A DNA stretch of 64,000 bases from Rahnella inusitata (GCF_003263515.1 NZ_JYDE01000011.1:1-64000), one strand, 5' to 3'. Numbered from the stretch's first letter, positions 18,890 to 30,091 are shown. The notes: a model not told the origin generated them from the sequence alone. Numbers and translations are program-made.

Positions 18890-18949
18890 TATCCTTCATC
18901 GTTCGAACTACAGATGCGTTGGTTTCCTGTAGATCGAATTATTCGGGTC
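18890..18949. repeat. Shortened ERIC-like repeat after ilvC
   Basis: The 60 bases directly after the ilvC stop match the two outer ends of the ERIC consensus: a left end ATCCTTCATCGTTCGAACTA-CAGATGCGTTGG and a right end CTGTAGATCGAATTATTCGGGT. The central half of a normal ~126-bp ERIC is missing. Internally deleted ERICs are known. The match is by eye and the left end is diverged. Confidence 0.6.
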
Positions 18950-18962
18950 TCCAGATGCAAAA

Positions 18963-19000
18963 AAAGGGCACTGCATGAAAATGCGGTGCCCTTTCTTTTT
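18963..19000. terminator. Bidirectional terminator between ilvC and ppiC
   Basis: A 14-bp stem (one G-U pair) with a GAAA loop, flanked by A's on the left and T's on the right. It can end both ilvC (+) and ppiC (-). Confidence 0.93.
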
Positions 19001-19025
19001 ACTGCGACTGCGCCGAAACGGAAAC

Positions 19026-19307
19026 TCAGTTGCGGTATAAAATCTTGATGATGTGGTAACCAAACTGAGTGTGCAGTGGGCCTTGTGGCTCGATCAGCGG
19101 CGCGGAAAACACCACTTTATCGAAAGCAGGCACCATGGCACCTTGCTTGAATTCGCCCAGATGGCCGCCTTTTTTACCTGACGGGCAGGTAGAGTGTTTT
19201 TTTGCCAGCTTTTCGAAATCGCCGCCGTTTTTCAACTGGGCCAGAATTTCATTCGCCTGTTCTTCTTCCTTAACAAGGATATGCATTGCTGCTGCGGTTT
19301 TTGCCAT
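19026..19307 (-). CDS. ppiC: Peptidyl-prolyl cis-trans isomerase PpiC (parvulin)
   Basis: A 93-residue single-domain parvulin, identical in length to E. coli PpiC and sharing [22 protein letters not shown] and [10 protein letters not shown]. It has no signal peptide, so it acts in the cytoplasm. E. coli PpiC uses IlvC as a substrate, and the gene lies next to ilvC here too. The open frame extends 31 codons upstream, but homology starts at ATG 19307. It is divergent from rep. Confidence 0.96.
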   Translation of the reverse strand: MAKTAAAMHILVKEEEQANEILAQLKNGGDFEKLAKKHSTCPSGKKGGHLGEFKQGAMVPAFDKVVFSAPLIEPQGPLHTQFGYHIIKILYRN

Positions 19308-19483
19308 GATTAAGACCCTTTCTCGAGATATGTTCCAAAGGCGTAATGTAACATTTGCAACCGCACATGTGGACTTCGGCCTGCATTCCACAAGCAACAA
19401 ATTGCGCGGTAAAGCCTGTCAATCTCAGGCGACGTTTCTGCTACAATCGCCGTCCTTGTCTATCAGGTGAGCAAAAATACGCC

Positions 19484-21508
19484 ATGCGATTAAACCCCAG
19501 CCAACAACACGCCGTCGAATTCGTCACCGGACCCTGCCTGGTTCTGGCGGGTGCTGGCTCCGGTAAAACCAGGGTAATTACCAATAAAATCGCGCACCTG
19601 ATCCGCGAATGTGGCTATCAGGCCCGCCATATTGCGGCCGTCACCTTTACCAATAAAGCCGCGCGCGAAATGAAAGAGCGTATCGGGCAAACCCTCGGGC
19701 GCAAAGAAGCGCGTGGTTTGCTGATTGCCACGTTCCATACGCTGGGTCTTGAAATCATTAAGCGCGAATTCGCTGCGCTGGGCATGAAATCTAACTTCTC
19801 CCTGTTCGACGATCAGGACCAGCTGGCGCTGCTTAAAGAGCTGAGCGAAAAGTGGCTGGAGAACGATAAAACGTTGCTGCAGCAGTTGGTTTCGACGATC
19901 TCAAACTGGAAAAACGATCTGGTAGATCCCTCCCATGCTGCTGGCCTTGCACGATCCGAACGTGATCAGATCTTCGCACACTGTTACAGCCTTTATCATG
20001 ACCACATGCGCGCCTGCAATATTCTCGATTTTGATGATTTGATCCTGTTGCCGACGCTGCTGTTACAGAAAAACGAAGAAGTGCGCGAACGCTGGCAGAA
20101 CAAGCTGCGCTATCTGCTGGTGGATGAATACCAGGACACCAATACCAGCCAGTACATGATGGTGAAGCTGCTGGTCGGCAACCGTGCGCGTTTTACCGTG
20201 GTCGGCGACGACGATCAGTCGATCTACTCCTGGCGTGGTGCGCGCCCCCAGAATCTGGTGCTGCTGAAAGAAGATTTCCCGCAATTACAGGTCGTTAAGC
20301 TCGAGCAAAACTACCGTTCGACGCAGCGTATTCTGAAAGCCGCTAACATTCTGATCGCCAATAACCCGCACGTTTTCGAGAAGCGTCTGTTTTCTGAGCT
20401 GGCGTACGGCGAAGCGCTGAAAGTGGTGACGGCCAACAATGAAGATCATGAAGCCGAGCGCGTGGTCGGCGAGCTGATTGCCCATCACTTCATCAACAAA
20501 ACTCAGTATGGTGATTACGCTATTTTGTACCGCGGTAATCATCAGTCGCGCCTGTTTGAAAAAATGCTGATGCAAAACCGCATCCCGTACCGAATTTCCG
20601 GCGGCACTTCGTTCTTTTCCCGCCCTGAGATTAAAGACTTGCTGGCCTATCTGCGCGTTCTGACCAATCCTGACGACGACAGCGCATTCCTGCGCATCGT
20701 CAACACGCCACGCCGCGAAATTGGTGCGGCGACCTTGCAGAAGCTCGGCGAGTGGGCGAATCAGCGCAACAAAGGCCTGTTTAAAGCCAGCTTCGACATG
20801 GGGCTGAGCCAGTCGCTGACCGGGCGCGGGCTTGAATCCTTACAGCGCTTTACCCACTGGATGGGCACGATTTCCGATTTGGCCGAACGCGAGCCGGTAG
20901 CCGCCGTGCGGGATTTGATTCACGGCGTCGATTACGAAAGCTGGCTGTTCGAAACGTCACCGAGCCCGAAAGCAGCAGAAATGCGCATGAAAAACGTCAA
21001 CCAGCTCTTCAGCTGGATGACTGAAATGCTCGAAGGCACCGATCTGGATGAGCCGATGACGCTCACTCAAGTGGTGACACGCTTTACGCTGCGCGACATG
21101 ATGGAGCGCGGGGAAAATGATGAAGAGCTGGATCAGGTTCAGCTGATGACGCTGCATGCCTCCAAGGGGCTGGAGTTCCCGTATGTTTATCTGGTTGGCA
21201 TGGAGGAAGGGTTATTGCCGCACCAGAGCAGCATTGATGAAGACAATGTGGATGAAGAGAGGCGTCTTGCGTACGTGGGCATTACCCGTGCGCAGAAAGA
21301 GCTGACTTTTACGCTGTGCCGCGAACGTCGCCAGTACGGCGAGCTGATCCGCCCCGAGCCGAGCCGTTTCCTGATGGAGTTACCGCAAGACGATCTGGCA
21401 TGGGAAAGCGAACGTAAGGTGGTGAGTGCGCAGGAGAGGATGGTGAAAGGGCAGAGCCATCTGGAGAAAATCCGCGAACAGCTGGCAAAAGCCAAAGGCG
21501 GAAACTGA
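19484..21508 (+). CDS. rep: ATP-dependent DNA helicase Rep
   Basis: A 674-residue superfamily 1A helicase (E. coli Rep is 673) that moves 3'-5' and clears proteins ahead of the replication fork with DnaB. Visible motifs are Walker [10 protein letters not shown] at about residues 21-29, motif [12 protein letters not shown], motif [17 protein letters not shown] and motif [15 protein letters not shown] 19484 gives the conserved start [14 protein letters not shown]; the frame upstream to 19355 overlaps the ppiC promoter region and is not coding. Confidence 0.96.
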   Translation: MRLNPSQQHAVEFVTGPCLVLAGAGSGKTRVITNKIAHLIRECGYQARHIAAVTFTNKAAREMKERIGQTLGRKEARGLLIATFHTLGLEIIKREFAALGMKSNFSLFDDQDQLALLKELSEKWLENDKTLLQQLVSTISNWKNDLVDPSHAAGLARSERDQIFAHCYSLYHDHMRACNILDFDDLILLPTLLLQKNEEVRERWQNKLRYLLVDEYQDTNTSQYMMVKLLVGNRARFTVVGDDDQSIYSWRGARPQNLVLLKEDFPQLQVVKLEQNYRSTQRILKAANILIANNPHVFEKRLFSELAYGEALKVVTANNEDHEAERVVGELIAHHFINKTQYGDYAILYRGNHQSRLFEKMLMQNRIPYRISGGTSFFSRPEIKDLLAYLRVLTNPDDDSAFLRIVNTPRREIGAATLQKLGEWANQRNKGLFKASFDMGLSQSLTGRGLESLQRFTHWMGTISDLAEREPVAAVRDLIHGVDYESWLFETSPSPKAAEMRMKNVNQLFSWMTEMLEGTDLDEPMTLTQVVTRFTLRDMMERGENDEELDQVQLMTLHASKGLEFPYVYLVGMEEGLLPHQSSIDEDNVDEERRLAYVGITRAQKELTFTLCRERRQYGELIRPEPSRFLMELPQDDLAWESERKVVSAQERMVKGQSHLEKIREQLAKAKGGN

Positions 21509-21521
21509 AAGATTAAGATGT

Positions 21522-21548
21522 AAAAAAGGCAGAGGATCAACCCTGCCT
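21522..21548 (-). terminator. Intrinsic terminator of rhlB-gppA
   Basis: Read on the minus strand, an AGGCAG/CTGCCT stem is followed by TTTTTT. It sits between the convergent ends of rep and gppA. Confidence 0.8.
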
Positions 21549-21574
21549 CAATAATCTACTGATTTATCAGGAAA

Positions 21575-23068
21575 TCAGCGTTGCTCTTCGACAAACAATG
21601 GCCAGTGGACATAACTTTGCCAGTGGCTTTCCTGCTCTAACTCTTCGGCGCGCAGCGGATGCTGTTCCAGCCAGCCCTGCGGCACAATCACACTCAGTTC
21701 ATCATCATTCGCACGTAAACGCACGGCAGGCAATGTGTCGTCACGACGACGGCTGGCGAAGATGATCGCCAGTCGCAGAATGCGGCAAAGGCGCTGCGCC
21801 AGACGCGGCGGCAGAGCATTTTGCTCATTGAGCAAAGGTAAATCGAGCGTGCCGTTTTGATTCTGCAACAGCGTCGCCAGCAGTTTTTTCTGTGCCGGCG
21901 TGAAACCCGGTAAATCCAGATGACGGATCAGGTATGCCGCGTGTTGCGGGGCTTTTTTGAAATCGACACTCAAACCGATTTCGTGGATCAGACAGGCGCT
22001 GTTAAGCAACTCACGGGCACGGGCATCCAGCTTCCATTCCTGTGACACCTGTATCGAGAAGTTCTCGGCCAGCTGTGCCACGCGTTGCGCCTGTTCGTTA
22101 TCCAGCAGATAGCGACGTTGCAAATTACGCAATGTGCGCTGACGGATATCCTGTTCGATCGGCAGATGCAGCATCCCGTACACCAGACCTTCGCGCAGTG
22201 CTCCGCCAGCCAGTGTCATGGTTTCGATATTCAGGGTTTTGAAGATGGCGATGAGAATCGACAGTCCGCTTGGAAAAACCAGCGCACGTTCCAGCGTCAG
22301 ACCTTCAATTTCCAGCTCTTCCAGTTTGCCGCACTGAATCGCGCGCTGTTTGAGCTGCTGAAGTTTCGGCAACGTGATGCGCTCGTCCATGCCTTGCGCC
22401 ACCATGATTTCCTGCAAAGCCTGCACCGTACCGGATGCGCCGACGCAAATCTGCCAGCCGTTAGCGATAAGATCCGGCGCAACGGGCAGGATCATGTCGA
22501 TCGCGGCCTGTTCGGCCTGATCGAAGTTTTCCTTCGCCAGATTGCGATCGCTAAAATAACGCTCAAGCCACGTGACGCAGCCCATCGGCAAACTGAACAG
22601 CGTGGTCGCCTGCGCACCAACGCCGGTCACTAACTCGGTGCTGCCGCCGCCAATATCGACCACCAGACGCTTATCCGGACCACCCGTGGTATGGGCGACA
22701 CCGTGATAAATCAGACGGGCTTCTTCTTCCCCGGCGATGACCTGTATCGGGCAACCGAGAATGTCCTGCGCTTTACCGAGAAACTCCTCGGCGTTGCTTG
22801 CGAGTCGTAAGGTGGCAGTCGCCACCACGCGGATTTGTTCGCGCGGGATATCCTGCAATCGTTCAGAGAACAATTTCAGGCATTGCCAGCCGCGCTGCAT
22901 CGCTTCCTGAGAAAGCAGGTTTTGCTTATCCAAACCTGCGGCCAGACGCACTTTGCGCTTTATTCTGGCGAGGGTCTGGATACTGCCTGCCACCTCACGA
23001 ACAACCAGCATATGAAAGCTGTTAGAGCCCAGATCGATTGCTGCGTAGAGTGAGGTGGAGCTTAGCAT
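21575..23068 (-). CDS. gppA: Guanosine pentaphosphatase/exopolyphosphatase GppA
   Basis: A 497-residue Ppx/GppA phosphatase that converts pppGpp to ppGpp in the stringent response and can hydrolyse polyphosphate. The N-terminal actin-like ATPase fold starts with [15 protein letters not shown] and continues with [12 protein letters not shown] and [12 protein letters not shown]. The C-terminal HD-like domain contains [12 protein letters not shown]. It lies 6 bases downstream of rhlB, as in E. coli. Confidence 0.95.
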   Translation of the reverse strand: MLSSTSLYAAIDLGSNSFHMLVVREVAGSIQTLARIKRKVRLAAGLDKQNLLSQEAMQRGWQCLKLFSERLQDIPREQIRVVATATLRLASNAEEFLGKAQDILGCPIQVIAGEEEARLIYHGVAHTTGGPDKRLVVDIGGGSTELVTGVGAQATTLFSLPMGCVTWLERYFSDRNLAKENFDQAEQAAIDMILPVAPDLIANGWQICVGASGTVQALQEIMVAQGMDERITLPKLQQLKQRAIQCGKLEELEIEGLTLERALVFPSGLSILIAIFKTLNIETMTLAGGALREGLVYGMLHLPIEQDIRQRTLRNLQRRYLLDNEQAQRVAQLAENFSIQVSQEWKLDARARELLNSACLIHEIGLSVDFKKAPQHAAYLIRHLDLPGFTPAQKKLLATLLQNQNGTLDLPLLNEQNALPPRLAQRLCRILRLAIIFASRRRDDTLPAVRLRANDDELSVIVPQGWLEQHPLRAEELEQESHWQSYVHWPLFVEEQR

Positions 23069-23074
23069 AGGTTA

Positions 23075-24367
23075 TCAGCCCGGACGTTTACGGTTGCTAC
23101 GCGGTGCGCTGCTGCGACGCGAAGACGAATTGCTGTTGCGGCGTGGACCGTTACCGGTACGTGCACGCGCCAGACGTTTCGGAGCAGGCAAATCGGTTAA
23201 CAGTGCTTCGCTGCTGTATTTGCTGACCGGAATGCTGTGGCCGGTATAGGTTTCGATTGCCGTCAGGTTCAGCGCATATTCTTCACACGCCAGGCTGATG
23301 GAGTGACCGCTCAGGCCAGCACGGCCGGTACGGCCAATACGGTGAACGTAGTCTTCACAATCGTCAGGTAAGTCATAGTTGAAAACGTGTGTTACGGCAG
23401 GAATGTGCAGACCACGTGCGGCTACGTCAGTCGCCACCAGAATATCCAGCGTGCCTTTGGTGAAGTCTTCCAGAACGCGCAGGCGCTTTTTCTGAGGGAC
23501 GTCACCGGTCAGCAGACCCACGCGATGTCCGTCGGCAGCCAGATGGCCCCAGACGTCTTCACAGCGGTGCTTGGTGTTAGCGAAAATGATGCAGCGGTCT
23601 GGCCATTCTTCTTCAATCAGCGTCTGTAACAGGCGCATCTTTTCTTCATTAGAAGGGTAGAACAGCTCTTCCTGAATACGGTGACCGGTTTTTTGTTCCG
23701 GTTCGATCTCAATCGACTCGGCATTATTCATGTTTTCGAACGCCAACTCTTTCACACGCCAGGAAAGAGTAGCGGAGAAGAGCATGTTTAGACGTTGTGT
23801 TGCTGGCGGCATCCGGCGGAAGATCCAGCGGATATCTTTTATGAAGCCCAGATCGAACATGCGGTCTGCTTCATCCAGTACCACCACCTGAATCGCGCCC
23901 AGGTCGATGTGGTTCTGTTTTGCATAATCGATTAAACGGCCAGTGGTTCCGATGAGGATATCCACGCCGCTTTCCAGTACTTTAAGCTGTTTGTCGTAGC
24001 CGTCGCCGCCGTATGCCAGACCTAATTTCAGCCCGGTAGACTCGGATAATGCTTCGGCATCAGAGTGGATCTGCACAGCCAGTTCACGCGTCGGTGCCAT
24101 GATCAAGGCACGCGGTTGGTTGGTCTTACGACCTTCCGCAGCAGGGTGAGAAAGCAGATAATGGAAAGTAGACGCTAGAAAAGCCAGCGTCTTGCCGGTA
24201 CCGGTTTGCGCCTGACCTGCAACATCACGCCCAGCGAGCGTGATTGGCAAAGCTAATGCCTGGATAGGTGTGCAGTAATGGAACCCTTTCTTTTCAAGGG
24301 CTTCTACTGCAAGCGGGTGCAGGGCGAAGTCGGAAAACTTCTTTTCGGTCAAGTGTGTTTTGCTCAT
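23075..24367 (-). CDS. rhlB: ATP-dependent RNA helicase RhlB
   Basis: A 430-residue DEAD-box helicase of the RNA degradosome, which unwinds RNA for RNase E and PNPase. Motifs seen are the Q motif [10 protein letters not shown], Walker [13 protein letters not shown] in [14 protein letters not shown] in LFSATLS, and [10 protein letters not shown]. The C-terminal tail, rich in Arg, Ser and Asn, is slightly longer than in E. coli (421 residues) and is typical of the RNA-binding tail. It is divergent from trxA. Confidence 0.96.
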   Translation of the reverse strand: MSKTHLTEKKFSDFALHPLAVEALEKKGFHYCTPIQALALPITLAGRDVAGQAQTGTGKTLAFLASTFHYLLSHPAAEGRKTNQPRALIMAPTRELAVQIHSDAEALSESTGLKLGLAYGGDGYDKQLKVLESGVDILIGTTGRLIDYAKQNHIDLGAIQVVVLDEADRMFDLGFIKDIRWIFRRMPPATQRLNMLFSATLSWRVKELAFENMNNAESIEIEPEQKTGHRIQEELFYPSNEEKMRLLQTLIEEEWPDRCIIFANTKHRCEDVWGHLAADGHRVGLLTGDVPQKKRLRVLEDFTKGTLDILVATDVAARGLHIPAVTHVFNYDLPDDCEDYVHRIGRTGRAGLSGHSISLACEEYALNLTAIETYTGHSIPVSKYSSEALLTDLPAPKRLARARTGNGPRRNSNSSSRRSSAPRSNRKRPG

Positions 24368-24485
24368 AGTGTGGTAGAATATCAGCTAACTATTGCTTTA
24401 CGAAAGCGTATCCGGTGAAATAAAGTCAACCTAATGTTGGTTAATGCTACATCAACAAGGTAAAGATAATCCTTTGGAGTAGAAC

Positions 24486-24812
24486 ATGAGCGATAAAATT
24501 ATTCACCTGACCGATGACAGTTTCGACAACGACGTATTGAAAGCCGAAGGGCTGGTGCTGGTCGATTTCTGGGCAGAGTGGTGTGGTCCTTGCAAGATGA
24601 TCGCTCCGATTCTCGATGAAATTGCCACTGAGTTCGAAGGCAAGCTGACTATCGCGAAGTTGAACATTGATGAAAACCCAGGTACTGCACCTAAATACGG
24701 CATCCGTGGTATTCCTACACTGCTGTTATTTAAAGGCGGCGAAGTCGCAGCAACTAAAGTTGGCGCACTGTCGAAAGGTCAGCTGAAAGAGTTCTTAACA
24801 GCTAATCTGTAA
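24486..24812 (+). CDS. trxA: Thioredoxin 1
   Basis: A 108-residue thioredoxin with the active-site motif WCGPCK and the conserved cis-Pro block RGIPTLLLF. It is the cytoplasmic disulfide reductase that serves ribonucleotide reductase, PAPS reductase and others. The TTTGGAG ribosome site lies 7 bases before the ATG. It lies between rhlB and rho, as in E. coli. No T-tailed terminator follows, but a strong hairpin lies at 24833-24882, at the start of the rho leader. Confidence 0.97.
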   Translation: MSDKIIHLTDDSFDNDVLKAEGLVLVDFWAEWCGPCKMIAPILDEIATEFEGKLTIAKLNIDENPGTAPKYGIRGIPTLLLFKGGEVAATKVGALSKGQLKEFLTANL

Positions 24813-25226
24813 GCGGTCGGGATGACCCAGACCAGGTGTTTAGCGGGCTGCCGTGTTTTTCACAATGTCCGCTAGACGCCTGTCACGAAGCGTGCTAAGT
24901 TTACGCTTACTGCAAATAGAGCTTACCTGTAGTTTGATTCTTACGTTTTACTCTGTTGTGTCAAAAACATCTGCCTGATAGTTTCTTTGAATAAAAATTA
25001 TATTGAACTGGCACTGTGCTTGACCATCTAACGGTTTTGAAAAAATCGGCTTTAAGACACCTCAATATCAGTTTGCCCCTCTAAAATCGCCCGCTGGCGA
25101 CTGCCATCGGCTGGATTTTTAAGCTGTTATTTGAGTGTTGTTCTACACAAACAGGCACGGATGACCCTGCCATACCCATTCACGACAGATGTTCGAGACA
25201 TACCCCGAGTTTAAGAACCCACCATT
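24813..25226 (+). promoter_or_regulatory. trxA-rho intergenic region: long, structured rho leader
   Basis: This 414-bp region has no large gene. Bases 24833-24846 pair with 24869-24882 in a 14-bp stem with two G-U pairs and no T-run after it. Two short frames precede rho: 25161-25214 (17 codons, MTLPYPFTTDVRDIPRV) and 25189-25230 (13 codons, [13 protein letters not shown]), the second overlapping the rho ATG as ATGA. E. coli rho has a long leader with a RhoL frame and Rho-dependent autoregulation; neither peptide here resembles RhoL as I remember it. Confidence 0.5.
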
Positions 25227-26486
25227 ATGAATCTTACCGAATTAAAGAATACGCCGGTCTCTGACCTGATTGCACTCGGCGAAAATATGGGACTGGAAAA
25301 CCAGGCCCGCATGCGCAAGCAAGACATTATCTTTTCAATATTGAAGCAGCATGCTAAAAGCGGAGAAGACATCTTCGGTGATGGCGTACTGGAGATATTG
25401 CAGGATGGATTTGGTTTCCTCCGCTCCGGAGACAGTTCCTACCTCGCAGGCCCCGACGACATCTACGTATCTCCCAGCCAAATCCGCCGCTTCAACCTTC
25501 GCACTGGCGACACCATTTCCGGTAAAATCCGCCCACCTAAAGAAGGTGAACGTTATTTTGCCCTGTTGAAAGTTAATGAAGTTAACTTCGACAAACCAGA
25601 AAACGCCCGCAACAAAATCCTGTTTGAAAACTTAACCCCTCTGCACGCAAACTCTCGTCTGCGCATGGAACGTGGTAACGGTTCAACCGAAGATTTGACT
25701 GCGCGCGTACTGGATCTGGCTTCCCCAATTGGCCGTGGTCAACGTGGTCTGATTGTGGCGCCGCCGAAAGCCGGTAAAACCATGCTGCTGCAAAACATTG
25801 CCACCAGCATTGCGTACAACCATCCAGACTGTGTGCTGATGGTTCTGCTCATTGATGAACGTCCGGAAGAAGTGACCGAGATGCAGCGTCTGGTGAAAGG
25901 CGAAGTTATTGCATCCACCTTTGACGAACCGGCTTCCCGCCACGTTCAGGTAGCCGAAATGGTTATCGAAAAAGCGAAACGCCTGGTTGAGCATAAGAAA
26001 GACGTCATCATCCTGCTCGACTCCATCACCCGTCTGGCTCGTGCTTACAACACCGTGGTTCCTGCTTCAGGTAAAGTCCTGACCGGTGGTGTGGATGCGA
26101 ACGCCTTACACCGTCCAAAACGTTTCTTCGGTGCAGCACGTAACGTGGAAGAGGGCGGAAGCCTGACCATCATCGCGACCGCGCTGGTCGATACCGGTTC
26201 TAAAATGGATGAAGTTATCTATGAAGAATTTAAAGGTACCGGCAACATGGAACTGCATCTGGCGCGTAAAATCGCTGAGAAGCGCGTGTTCCCTGCTATC
26301 GACTACAACCGTTCTGGTACGCGTAAAGAAGAGCTGTTGACCACGTCTGAAGAGCTGCAAAAAATGTGGATCCTGCGCAAAATCATCCATCCAATGGGTG
26401 AGATTGATGCGATGGAATTCCTCATCAACAAGCTTGCCATGACCAAAACCAATGACGACTTCTTCGATATGATGAAACGTTCGTAA
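25227..26486 (+). CDS. rho: Transcription termination factor Rho
   Basis: The 419-residue hexameric RNA helicase that ends transcription at rut sites, the same length as E. coli Rho and nearly identical. The N-terminal RNA-binding domain ([14 protein letters not shown], then [17 protein letters not shown]) is followed by the ATPase core with Walker A APPKAGKT, Walker B VIILLDSI and the Q- and R-loops ([22 protein letters not shown]). It is likely autoregulated through its long leader. An intrinsic terminator follows the gene. Confidence 0.98.
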   Translation: MNLTELKNTPVSDLIALGENMGLENQARMRKQDIIFSILKQHAKSGEDIFGDGVLEILQDGFGFLRSGDSSYLAGPDDIYVSPSQIRRFNLRTGDTISGKIRPPKEGERYFALLKVNEVNFDKPENARNKILFENLTPLHANSRLRMERGNGSTEDLTARVLDLASPIGRGQRGLIVAPPKAGKTMLLQNIATSIAYNHPDCVLMVLLIDERPEEVTEMQRLVKGEVIASTFDEPASRHVQVAEMVIEKAKRLVEHKKDVIILLDSITRLARAYNTVVPASGKVLTGGVDANALHRPKRFFGAARNVEEGGSLTIIATALVDTGSKMDEVIYEEFKGTGNMELHLARKIAEKRVFPAIDYNRSGTRKEELLTTSEELQKMWILRKIIHPMGEIDAMEFLINKLAMTKTNDDFFDMMKRS

Positions 26487-26505
26487 TTTGGTGTAAAAGT
26501 CAGCT

Positions 26506-26533
26506 AACGCCACGCTAAGCCGTGGCGTTTTTT
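26506..26533 (+). terminator. Intrinsic terminator of rho
   Basis: A perfect 9-bp stem AACGCCACG/CGTGGCGTT with a 6-base loop and a T-run, 20 bases after the rho stop. Confidence 0.93.
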
Positions 26534-26607
26534 GCTTTTGGTCGCTACCATTGTGCGACTTAGGAGAAACAGTCAGTTTATTCGGATAATAGCTGATGGC
26601 TTTTCCA

Positions 26608-26661
26608 TTGCCCTTTCTTTATTTTGTCGACGGACTCCCTGATAACATAAAGAAAGGGCAA
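26608..26661. repeat. 15-bp perfect inverted repeat upstream of wecA
   Basis: TTGCCCTTTCTTTAT at 26608-26622 is repeated as its exact reverse complement at 26647-26661, with a 24-base loop. It lies in the otherwise empty 298-bp gap between rho and wecA and is not followed by a T-run on either strand. It may be an mRNA hairpin in the leader of the ECA operon or a protein-binding site. Confidence 0.75.
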
Positions 26662-26784
26662 CAGATAAGGTATTGCCTGAGACAAAACCATAACTGTCAC
26701 CCCCGGATAGATATAAGGCTGTGAGGTTTATGATGTTCTTGCGCTCAATCCCACGCACCTTATTTTTGCAGAGATCTCTTAACT

Positions 26785-27870
26785 GTGAACCTACTCACTA
26801 TGAGTACTGAACTCGTCATTGTTTTCTTATTTTCATTCCTGTTTCTACTTGCTGCCAGAAAGGTAGCGACCAAAATTGGTCTGGTCGATAAACCCAATTT
26901 CCGCAAACGCCATCAGGGTCTGGTTCCGCTGGTCGGTGGCATCTCTGTTTACGCCGGTATCTGCTACACCTTTTTCATCACCGATTACCACATTCCCCAC
27001 GGTCACCTTTATCTCATCTGCGCAGGATTACTGGTGCTGGTTGGGGCGCTGGACGATCGCTATGACATCAGTGTGAAAATTCGCGCGCTGGTGCAAGCCG
27101 GTGTTGCCGTCGCCATGATGAGCTTCGCCAATCTGACATTGCGCAATCTTGGGCACCTGATTGGTCCCTGGGAAATGGTGCTCGGGCCGTTTGGCTATCT
27201 CTTCACGCTTTTCGCCGTCTGGGCTGCAATTAACGCATTCAATATGGTTGATGGTATCGACGGCCTGCTGGGCGGGCTTTCTTGTGTCAGCTTCGGCGCT
27301 ATGGGCATCATCATGTACGACAGCGGCCATATGGATCTGGCACTGTGGTGCTTCGCGATGATTGCGGCCACACTTCCCTATATTCTTCTCAATCTGGGCA
27401 TCTTAGGCCGCCGCTATAAAGTCTTCATGGGCGATGCCGGCAGTACGCTGATTGGTTTCACGGTGATTTGGATCCTGTTGCAAAGTACGCAGGGGGAATC
27501 GCATCCGATGAATCCGGTCACCGCACTTTGGCTTATCGCCATCCCTCTGATGGATATGATTGCTATTATGTACCGTCGTCTGCGCAAAGGGCTGAGTCCG
27601 TTCTCGGCTGACCGCCAGCATATTCATCATTTGATCATGCGCGCCGGTTTTACTTCCCGTCAGGCATTTGTTTTGATCACCGTCGCTGCGGCGCTGCTGG
27701 CAGCAATTGGCGTCATTGGGGAGCACCTGCCGCTGGTGCCTGAATGGCTGATGTTAGTATTATTTTTCTTCGCGTTCCTGCTTTATGGCGTGTGTATTAA
27801 ACGCGCCTGGCGGGTTGCACGGTTTATTAAGCGGGTCAAAAGGCGTTTGCGCCGCTCCACCGTTCACTAA
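26785..27870 (+). CDS. wecA: UDP-GlcNAc:undecaprenyl-phosphate GlcNAc-1-P transferase WecA
   Basis: The integral membrane enzyme (361 residues) that makes lipid I for enterobacterial common antigen and for many O antigens. The GTG start at 26785 matches E. coli (MNLLTMST). Conserved aspartates are seen in LVGALDDRYD and FNMVDGIDGLLGG, and the HIHH motif in ADRQHIHHLIMR. There are about 11 hydrophobic segments and a basic C-terminus. It is the first gene of the ECA operon and the target of tunicamycin in this family. Confidence 0.96.
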   Translation: MNLLTMSTELVIVFLFSFLFLLAARKVATKIGLVDKPNFRKRHQGLVPLVGGISVYAGICYTFFITDYHIPHGHLYLICAGLLVLVGALDDRYDISVKIRALVQAGVAVAMMSFANLTLRNLGHLIGPWEMVLGPFGYLFTLFAVWAAINAFNMVDGIDGLLGGLSCVSFGAMGIIMYDSGHMDLALWCFAMIAATLPYILLNLGILGRRYKVFMGDAGSTLIGFTVIWILLQSTQGESHPMNPVTALWLIAIPLMDMIAIMYRRLRKGLSPFSADRQHIHHLIMRAGFTSRQAFVLITVAAALLAAIGVIGEHLPLVPEWLMLVLFFFAFLLYGVCIKRAWRVARFIKRVKRRLRRSTVH

Positions 27871-27896
27871 TATTTATAACCCGAGGCTTACTGGCT

Positions 27897-28964
27897 GTGG
27901 ATAAATCAGAAATGACAAGTAACCAGAATGAACGCGCCATCGAAAATGAACTCGATATCCGTGGCCTTTGCTGCACCTTATGGAACGGTAAGTTGTGGAT
28001 TGCGGGTCTGGGGATCCTCTTCGCTCTCGTGGCGCTCGGTTCGTCCTATCTGATGAAGCAGGAATGGAGTGCCACCGCGATCACCGATCGTCCGACGGTG
28101 AACAACCTGTCGTCCTATTTCTCTCAGGCGCAGTTTCTGCGTAATCTGGATATGCGCAATGCGCCGCAGACTGACTCCAGCCGCCCGCCGATTTCTGATG
28201 AATCCTATAATGAATTTGTGATGCAACTGGCGGCCTATGACACCCGCCGCGATTTTTGGCTGCAATCGCCGTATTACAAGCAACATCAGGAAGGCGATGC
28301 GCGGGCGAATGCCGTGTTGCTTGATGATCTGGTTAACGATATTCAGTTCACCGCGCGTGACGGCCTGAAAGTCCCGAATGATATCGTCAAACTGACGGCA
28401 GATAACTCCGTCGATGCCAATAAGTTGCTGCGCCAGTACGTTAATTTCGCCAGCGCCCGCGCCTCCCAGCATCTTTATGATGAACTTCAGGGCGCATGGG
28501 CCGCGCGTACGCAGTCGATGAAAGCCCAGGTGAAGCGTCAGGAAGAAGTCGCGCAGGCCATTTTCAAACGTACTGCGAACAATACGGAGCAGGCGCTTAA
28601 AATCGCTCAACAGCAGAATATCAATAAGAGTGTGACGGATACGCCAGCCGAAGAGTTGCCGGACTCCGACATGTTCCTGTTGGGCGTCCCGATGTTGAAA
28701 GCGCGTCTCGAACTGCTACAAGCTTCCGGTCCGGGGTACGATCTGGAGTATGATCAGAATCGCGCGATGCTTTCTACGCTGAATGTCGGCCCGACGCTGA
28801 CCGCAAAGTTTCAGACTTACCGTTATCTCAGAACGCCTGAAGAGCCTGTAAAACGTGACAGCCCGCGCCGCGTATTTTTAATGATCATGTGGGGTGTTGT
28901 CGGTGGTTTAATCGGGGCTGGCGTTGCCCTGACGCGTCGTAAAAATAAGAGAAACACATTGTGA
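27897..28964 (+). CDS. wzzE: ECA chain-length regulator WzzE
   Basis: A 355-residue polysaccharide co-polymerase that sets the modal length of ECA chains. It has one transmembrane helix near residues 38-58, a long periplasmic helical region, and a second helix near the C-terminus after the Pro-rich [13 protein letters not shown], followed by [16 protein letters not shown] use GTG 27897, which has GAGG about 10 bases upstream; an ATG at 27912 is possible but lacks a ribosome site. The stop overlaps the wecB start. Confidence 0.94.
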   Translation: MDKSEMTSNQNERAIENELDIRGLCCTLWNGKLWIAGLGILFALVALGSSYLMKQEWSATAITDRPTVNNLSSYFSQAQFLRNLDMRNAPQTDSSRPPISDESYNEFVMQLAAYDTRRDFWLQSPYYKQHQEGDARANAVLLDDLVNDIQFTARDGLKVPNDIVKLTADNSVDANKLLRQYVNFASARASQHLYDELQGAWAARTQSMKAQVKRQEEVAQAIFKRTANNTEQALKIAQQQNINKSVTDTPAEELPDSDMFLLGVPMLKARLELLQASGPGYDLEYDQNRAMLSTLNVGPTLTAKFQTYRYLRTPEEPVKRDSPRRVFLMIMWGVVGGLIGAGVALTRRKNKRNTL

Positions 28965-30091
28965 AAGTGTTGACGATTTTCGGCACCCGTCCGGAGGCCA
29001 TAAAAATGGCGCCGCTGGTGCATGCTTTGTCGCAGGATGCGGCATTTGAATCCAGAGTTTGTGTCACGGCACAGCACCGTGAAATGCTTGATCAGGTACT
29101 TCGACTGTTTGAAATTACACCCGATTATGATCTCGACATCATGAAGCCGGGGCAAGGTCTGACTGAAATTACCTGCCGCATTCTGGCCGGGCTGAAACCC
29201 GTACTGGATGATTTCAAACCGGACGTCGTGCTGGTTCATGGCGATACCACGACGACGCTTTCAGCCAGTCTGGCCGCGTTTTACCATCAGATCCCGGTCG
29301 GTCACGTTGAGGCCGGATTACGTACCGGCGATCTTTCCTCGCCGTGGCCGGAAGAAGCTAACCGTCTGCTGACGGGGCATCTGGCAACGTGGCATTTTGC
29401 GCCGACCGAAAATGCCCGCGCGAATTTACTCAAAGAAAATATCCCTGGGAAGGGCATTTATGTCACCGGCAATACGGTAATTGATGCCTTACTGTGGGTC
29501 AGGGATCGCTTCAGCGGAGATACCTCATTGGCGCAACAGCTCGCCGCGAGTTACCCCTTCCTTGATGCTGACAAAAAACTCATTCTGGTTACCGGCCACC
29601 GCCGCGAGAGTTTCGGTGACGGGTTTGAGCGGATCTGCTCCGCGCTGGCCGATATCGCCCGCCAGCATCCTGATGTTCAAATTGTCTATCCGGTTCACCT
29701 CAATCCTAACGTCAGTGAGCCGGTGAACCGAATCCTGCATGGTATTGACAACATTGTGCTTATCGATCCGCAGGATTACCTGCCGTTTGTCTATCTGATG
29801 GATAAGGCCTATCTGATCCTTACCGATTCCGGTGGCGTGCAGGAAGAAGCACCGTCACTGGGCAAACCGGTGCTGGTGATGCGTGAAACCACGGAGCGCC
29901 CGGAAGCCGTCGATGCCAAAACGGTCATTCTGGTCGGAACGGATCCCGCCAGAATTGTGGAAGAAGTAAACCGGCTGCTGACGGATGAAAATGAATACAA
30001 CAGCATGAGCCGCGCGCACAATCCTTACGGTGACGGCCATGCGTGTCACCATATTCTTGAAGCACTGAAAAATCATTGGGTATCACAATGA
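28961..30091 (+). CDS. wecB: UDP-N-acetylglucosamine 2-epimerase WecB
   Basis: A 376-residue cytoplasmic enzyme, the same length as in E. coli, that converts UDP-GlcNAc to UDP-ManNAc for ECA. Conserved blocks are [34 protein letters not shown] and [16 protein letters not shown]. The GTG start lies inside the wzzE stop (GTGA), and the stop overlaps the wecC ATG, so translation of the three genes is coupled. Confidence 0.96.
   Translation: MKVLTIFGTRPEAIKMAPLVHALSQDAAFESRVCVTAQHREMLDQVLRLFEITPDYDLDIMKPGQGLTEITCRILAGLKPVLDDFKPDVVLVHGDTTTTLSASLAAFYHQIPVGHVEAGLRTGDLSSPWPEEANRLLTGHLATWHFAPTENARANLLKENIPGKGIYVTGNTVIDALLWVRDRFSGDTSLAQQLAASYPFLDADKKLILVTGHRRESFGDGFERICSALADIARQHPDVQIVYPVHLNPNVSEPVNRILHGIDNIVLIDPQDYLPFVYLMDKAYLILTDSGGVQEEAPSLGKPVLVMRETTERPEAVDAKTVILVGTDPARIVEEVNRLLTDENEYNSMSRAHNPYGDGHACHHILEALKNHWVSQ

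Noticed and set aside
24833-24882. Hairpin after trxA as an intrinsic terminator
   Set aside because: The stem is strong but no T-run follows, so it is reported only as leader structure.
26573-26758. 61-codon minus-strand frame between rho and wecA
   Set aside because: It spans the 15-bp inverted repeat, has no ribosome site and no recognisable product.
28823-29239. Several long antisense frames within wecB, ilvD, uvrD, recQ and cyaA
   Set aside because: They are shadows of strongly conserved genes, caused by codon bias in GC-rich DNA, and none has a recognisable domain.
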